NCBI RefSeq assembly: GCF_963678635.1 | Contig: NC_087068.1 | Span: 28,956,318-29,020,317 of the forward strand | Direction: 5' to 3' | Source: Symsagittifera roscoffensis | Taxonomy: Eukaryota; Xenacoelomorpha; Acoela; Convolutidae | Length of the DNA stretch: 64,000 nucleotides | In this document: positions 58,701-64,000 of the stretch, piece by piece | How positions within the stretch are numbered: position 1 is the first letter of the stretch | Layout of the letters: every line of letters starts with the position of its first letter | Translations under genes and position numbers: made by a program | Notes under the pieces: generated by a model | Told to the model about the DNA's origin: nothing | Databases searched by the model: none | Seen by the model: only the letters and a program-made list of their open reading frames with translations

Positions 58701-61280
58701 TTTCAGTCAAGTTCTTCAAGTCTTACTATTTATCTCCGATGGCATTAAAGCTGTTAAGGTGAAGCCTTTGTATTCATTTTTTAAGACAACTATTGTCTAT
58801 TATGCCTTATTCACTAACTTTCTACGCGTTTATATATGTTTTTCTCGCCACGCACAATAAAAACAACACTTACTTGAAAAAAAAACTGAAGTTTGGGTAA
58901 TCTGAGCTTAAAACAATGGATAATTATAATAAGTTCTTGAGTTTATCGTTATTTTTCACCCACAATAATTGAAAATATACCCAGACTGCTTTACCCAAGT
59001 AATCCATATTTTTAGTAAATTCCATGTTAACTTTTATGTAACAATTGTTTTTGATAACTGGTGGCTGTTCATTTAAACTTGTTATTACAATCTCGGTATC
59101 AGGTTTTTAAAAAACCCATAACGTGAAAATTTCAAAGGATTTGCCTTTTTGACACTGTTTTTTTTAAATAATTTTTGACAAAACTTGAAAACGAAACGCC
59201 TTAATCACTTCTCAGTGTCTTGATTTTTGAGCGAGTTTATATGTTCAAGCTAATTATAAGGCTGTGTATTTCACCAAAAAATTGAAGTGATCAAACTCAA
59301 AAAACTGATCAGTTATGTCTTTTCAATGGGTTATGACACTTCTCTTCTTCTGTGTATATAAACTAACCGAAGTATCAACCAGCCGCAAGTTTGTGAGTGT
59401 TATTCAATAGTTTGTAACAATTATGTAACAGATACGAAAGTCATGCAATTTTCCTTGATGTGACGTAACTTTTCTGCTGGTTTCTATACTCCGCGCATTT
59501 TCAGTTGGTTTATACTTCGGTTCGTTTATTTACTCTCTACTTTTTGTTCTTCTACGTCCTAAGTAGTTGAAAAATTGGTTCATTTTTTGGTTATCTTCTT
59601 TCTCATGGTAAAAACCTGAATCGTTTTTCAATTTTTTTTCCAAAAATGCAACAGCTTACCTTTTGACTTTTTTCAATTGAAAATTTTTCAGGTAAAAATT
59701 CAAAATCGTCAAACACAAAATTGCTTTTCGAATCGTTCCCGAAAGCGATAAAAAATGATACATAAAAAATAATCATAATGATAATAACTTTTAGAGCAAA
59801 AAAGTCCATTTTGAATAATCAATTGTAATCAATAATTTTTTTAAATTAATTACTTGAAAAATTAACTTTTTTGACAGCAATGCAATCAATTTTAATCAAT
59901 CATGAGGGAGGGAAAACCATTTTTTTTGTCATTCTGGATGAAAGTGACTAATCAGCTTCGAGTTTCGAAAAAGTAGATTAAACGTTTCCATCAACAAATA
60001 ACTACAATTTTTTAAACTTAAATAATTTAACATAATCGAGTTTTAACCATGAAAGTTCGAAACGGATTAGTGTTATCAAGTTTAGCTATCAAATTTGTTG
60101 TACAATTATTGTTAAAATCGACTTTTGTTAAGGGTCTAAGATTTTGAAAACTTATATCATTTAGGGAAAAAAATTTAGTAATTGGGCAAAACACGGATCA
60201 ACTTTCATAATTTAAAAAAAATGTCTTTTTTCTGGCTACTGAAAAAGTAATTAGGGTTTAGAATGAATCAAATACTATTATCTACAACAAAAATTCTGAT
60301 TGTTCAATTTCGAAAAAAAATAATCGGCTTCTATATTTTTTTTATTCGTGTTAAAAATCATTGTACCAAAAAAATATTTCTCTGATTTGCCTGATTTCTT
60401 TTTCTACCAGTATCTAAACAAAAACAAAAACTAGAATTTACAAGTAATTTTAAAAAAATTGACACTAAAAGGGGTTTTAATCCAATTAGATTGCGTGCGC
60501 ATACCTAATAGGATAAAAAGATTTTAGTGTCAATTTTTTTAATTTGCTTGTAGTTTCTAGGCTTTGTCAATGTTTAGATATTGGACAGTTCAATGTTCAG
60601 CTAGGACTAAAACGTTTTCGTGTTTTTTTTTGCTTTCTAAAAAAAGTAAAAGTACATGTTTTTTATTAGTGATTTGTTTGAAATCTGAATGGCAAGAGAA
60701 CTAAACAACTCCATGGAAGTTTTGCCCAAATTTTTACACAATTCGCAGAATTTAAAAAGTATAACGGTCTTTTCATCGAAGCAATGACAAAATTCAATAT
60801 GTTTTCATTCATGAGATTTTTGGTTAGAGATAGTGTGAATTTTACTCCTTTTCAAACTTCTCAATAACTTTGTCATCGATCAGTTTAAAATCGAGTGTCT
60901 GAAAAATCAATTAACGATTTGATGTTTTATTTGTTATTGTTGTTCCGACCAAGTTACTGGAAATAACCAAATAACGCAGCAGCGAATTTAGGGGGATGAG
61001 ACTCAGCTCTTTTTACATGTGATTGTTTTTTGTTATCTTATTGGGGTTTGAAAGATTCTAACTTAGGCACTTTCGGATAATGAACGTGCGATTTATGAAC
61101 GTGCTTCCCTTCTTCCCTCAGAAAATTGACTCCCTGACAACCCAGAGGGTCCGCTCTTTGGCTGTATTATAAGACCTTCAATATTGGCTGGCTGACTCTA
61201 AACTTTTTCTAAAGACGCCTTCGACGACTATATGTAACATTTTTAAGCAATTTCTATTTTTGAGCTAAATAACAATTTGG
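55721..61280. other. Long AT-rich stretch without recognised genes
   Basis: No ORF here exceeds about 80 codons with any domain pattern, on either strand. It holds only simple AT-rich sequence, the short TCGAC cluster at 57755-57915 and an inverted repeat near 60462-60550 (GACACTAAAAGG / TTTTAGTGTCAATTTTTT). Confidence 0.55.
57755..57915. repeat. Cluster of TCGACTGTGCTCGAC repeats
   Basis: TTTCGACTGTGCTCGAC and variants recur about every 22-27 bp at 57770-57850, with further TCGAC copies to 57915. TCGAC pentamers are otherwise scarce here. Resembles the short sub-terminal repeats of hAT elements, but no termini are seen. Confidence 0.6.
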
Positions 61281-61286
61281 CTATTT

Positions 61287-61562
61287 TTGTTATTTTGTCT
61301 AGATATTATGTTTAATCCACGTTTATTTTTGGAACCGTCTTTTATCGGACTAATAATGGCTTTAACTATTCCCACGCCATTGGTCTCGATTTCTGTCATC
61401 ACAGTACAGATGAAGTCTCAAAGCAGAACGAGCTTTAGAATAAGATTTAGCCTTAACTGCAAAATGTATTTCCTTTTTGGAGAACTGATTAGCATTTTAC
61501 ATTATACTTTAATACTTCTTTCCGGTGACATAGAACGTAACCCCGGTTCCGATGCATATTGA
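61287..61562 (+). pseudogene. LINE N-terminal fragment with 2A-like motif
   Basis: Short ORF ending LILLSGDIERNPGSDAY. GDIExNPG-P is the 2A ribosome-skipping motif found at the start of some CR1/L2-type LINE proteins. Here the final proline is serine, so skipping would be lost. Sits directly upstream of RT relics on the same strand. Confidence 0.65.
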
Positions 61563-61599
61563 AAAAATTTTGATTGGTGTAATGTTCTAGATAAAAACC

Positions 61600-62900
61600 T
61601 ATTTCAATAAAATTGCAGAAGCATTGCAAAGAAACAACATCATTTCAAAAATCTAGTCAATGATATTGGAAAAAATAGTATATACGGTTTAACCGAGCCT
61701 GGCTGATTGATAAGGACACTTCAAAGCTTGTTAATCCTGATAGAAACAGTTTTTGCGTGGTACCTTGTAAATTACAGACCAATATCAATTACTCTGGTCA
61801 TGTCAAAAGTATATAAAAAGTTTAGAGAAATTCAACTTACGGAATAGTTAGGTCGAAAAAAATTCTTACCCTAACTCAATTCGGTTTCAAGAAAAAATAT
61901 TCAACCATGAATGGTCTAGTAAAACTGACTGAAACAATTCGAGCTAAAGTTAGTGAACATGAATTTGTAGCATCCGAACTACTAGACTTATCGAAAGCCT
62001 TAGGTTCAATAGACATCAACTTTTAATTATAAAACTACAAAATGTAGGTCTCAAAAGGTCTTCACTTGATTTTATAAATTGCTACTTAACTAATAGGTAT
62101 CAAAAGGTTGTGATAACAGATGCTGAATCCGATTGGATTGTAGTAAGTAGAGGCGTGCCACAAGGCAACTTTCTTGGGCCTCTTTTTTATAACCTATATG
62201 TTATTGACATGAACAGCACCGCAGATCGCCAGATTAAACAATACGCAGATCATACAATTTTACACTCGACTTGTGAAAATCTAGAACTATGCATTAGCAA
62301 ACTTGACAATTCAGCTAGAAATTTAATCTGTTACTTTTGTTTTCACAATCTGAAAATTATTTCGGAAAAAACTGACTTTGTAGTTTTTGGTTAAAAAATC
62401 GATTTAAAAAAAGTGAGTTCCTTATTGTTGGTCAGCTAATAGAAGAAAGAAAAGAAAAATACATTTAGAAAAAATTATTGAAAAGAAACTGAAACATCAA
62501 GAACAAGTCAAACAGTTACTCTTGAAAATGGCACAGGCTTTTAAAGCTCTATATACTATCAGAGAATGTAAAATTCACAAAAGGCAAACCATGTTAATCA
62601 ATGCCCTGATCTTAAGTCATCTACACTATTTGGCGTTGATGCTTGCGACAATAGCTCAAAATCTTATCATAACAGTTGCAAAGCAACTAAGTTGGGCCGT
62701 CAAAGCCTGTTGGGCCGTCAGAAATTTGAGTCCTCTGCGGAGCTTAAAGCAAAAATTGGCATATTACCAATAAGAATTCTTCTCAACTATAGAACTATAG
62801 ATTATCAACATATTGTAATCATGTTATTTCTCAGCAGAAACCCGTTTTCAATTCGGAAAAAGGTTTAAGCTTACTAAACTCGGAATTTTATTAACATCCT
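61600..62900 (+). pseudogene. LINE RT relic
   Basis: Plus-strand fragments: VNYRPISITLVMSKVYKKF (about 61770), TQFGFKKKYSTMNGLVKL (61870), LLDLSKALGSID (61980), SRGVPQGNFLGPLFYNLYV (62150) and KQYADHTILHS (catalytic YADD changed to YADH, 62230). NLKIISEKTDFVVFG follows, then a C-terminal piece with MLINALILSHLHYLALM (62590). Frameshifts and the lost catalytic Asp make it dead. Probably the same element as the 2A-like fragment upstream. Confidence 0.82.
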
Positions 62901-64000
62901 CGAACTGAGAAGCTCTTCTGAATCAAAAGCTCTCGCAGTAAGATACCCGATAAACGTGTTATTAGGAAATGCATTTTGCTACACAACAACATCCCATTCA
63001 AATATGAAAATATGTAAGCGATATTGATTCCACGAGTAGTACAACAACTAAGATAAGATACATAAGATACAAATTTTTCTTGATTAATTTAAGAAAGATC
63101 CAGGACAAGTGACCCATGTTAAAGTATGTTGGAAAGAATTTAGGTTCAACTTTTCTAATATTTTTATCAAACTACACTAAAAATGTACACTGTCTGCTTT
63201 TGTGTAATTGTAACACACTAACGGGAAATTCAGTGTGTTTTTTTGAGGGCGATCGCTCCGAAAAAAAAACAATTTTTTGATCAAAACAGCTCAAAAAGGG
63301 CCTAAAAACGCATTTTTGGACTGCTGTTTTTTAAAATCAATTTAGTCGACTTCAAAAATTTAGTTCCCCCCTCGAGAAATTCCACCCCCTGAATTGCTTG
63401 GAGAAAGTATCCGTCAGAGTATTTTCGAAACACTATGATTTATTTGGAAACTCTTTCCTATTTTGCAGTTAACACCTTTTAAAGAGTGTGGACTTCGCGG
63501 AGAAGAGGAAACAGTAAGGCAGGCAAAGAAGAGAAAAAAAGTCAACACAGCGTATCTAAGAGAAAATGCAAACAGTAAAGCCATATAGAAAACGTACGAA
63601 TGGTTGCTCCCAAGGAAAACATGTTTACGCACTGCTCAATTTACCAACTGAGCTTTAAGAAAGCAGCTTCACAATCAGCAGAAAAACTGTCTTTTTTCTC
63701 CCAGGTAAGAAAAAAGTGACCCAAAATGAGAGCGTTAGGAAATGAAATCTACTTTTCATGCCATTTATATGGAATCATTTATTTGGAAACATAAGAACAG
63801 GAATTCAAACTCAAAAAGTCTCGAAGATTTTTTTGGAGTAATGGCAGTGCTGTATTTTCAAAGCGCATTTCGTATTTTAGCGCGTTTTTACAGACTATTA
63901 ATTTGGAACGCGTCAAAATTGGTGCGTATTACTGCGATTAAAACCAATTGAAATCTGAAATAACTGAGGAATTTTAGACTTTTGCAAATTTTTGCAACAA
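62901..64000. other. AT-rich DNA, nothing recognised
   Basis: No gene supported. 63260-63400 shares short strings with 870-1020 and is likely a dispersed repeat remnant. Confidence 0.5.

Overview
The window reads as an AT-rich, repeat-laden invertebrate animal genome. The only host gene I can assemble is a seven-exon dolichol-phosphate mannosyltransferase (DPM1-like) on the minus strand, spread over 2545-10020 and stretched by tandem repeats and a dead LINE in its introns. Everything else is mobile DNA or unassigned AT-rich sequence. I cannot name the phylum. Consensus GT-AG introns, Penelope-like elements, hAT transposons, a tRNA-derived SINE and CR1/Jockey-type LINEs fit an aquatic or worm-like invertebrate, but that is inference.

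The centre (13230-37805) is one giant LTR retrotransposon of 24,576 bp, bounded by two 915-bp LTRs (TG...CA) that differ by two substitutions, so it inserted recently. It has a 3-kb structured leader full of a CCGGAGGGGT motif, a gag-protease ORF, and a pol ORF in Ty3/Gypsy order (RT, RNase H, integrase). It then carries about 10 kb of extra coding capacity: ORF3, a macro-domain ORF (ORF4), a 1513-residue protein with an SGNH/GDSL-type hydrolase domain (ORF5), and two proteins I do not recognise (ORF6, 1250 aa; ORF7, 221 aa). Nearly every consecutive ORF lies in the -1 frame of the one before. The ORF3/ORF4 join has a textbook A AAA AAT slippery site directly before the stop. No envelope-like ORF is visible. 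This element is the most likely undescribed system here.

The giant element sits inside an older minus-strand retroelement. Its zinc-finger N-terminus lies to the right (37806-38311) and its RT and C-terminal domain to the left (10663-13229). Relics of the same RT family recur at 46.7-48.6 kb and 49.7-53.4 kb, partly as tandem duplications.

At 38.98-46.0 kb there is a four-level nest: a LINE RT relic is split by a hAT transposon (39080-45349, 8-bp target duplication), which contains a degenerate Penelope-like element (pseudo-LTRs at 39724-40077 and 43750-44104, GIY-YIG endonuclease, PHD-like finger inside the RT). That element is itself hit by a tRNA-derived SINE (41968-42166, 13-bp target duplication). 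From 53.5 kb to the end only decayed LINE pieces (53.6-54.4 kb; 61.3-62.9 kb with a 2A-like motif), short repeats and unassigned AT-rich DNA are visible.
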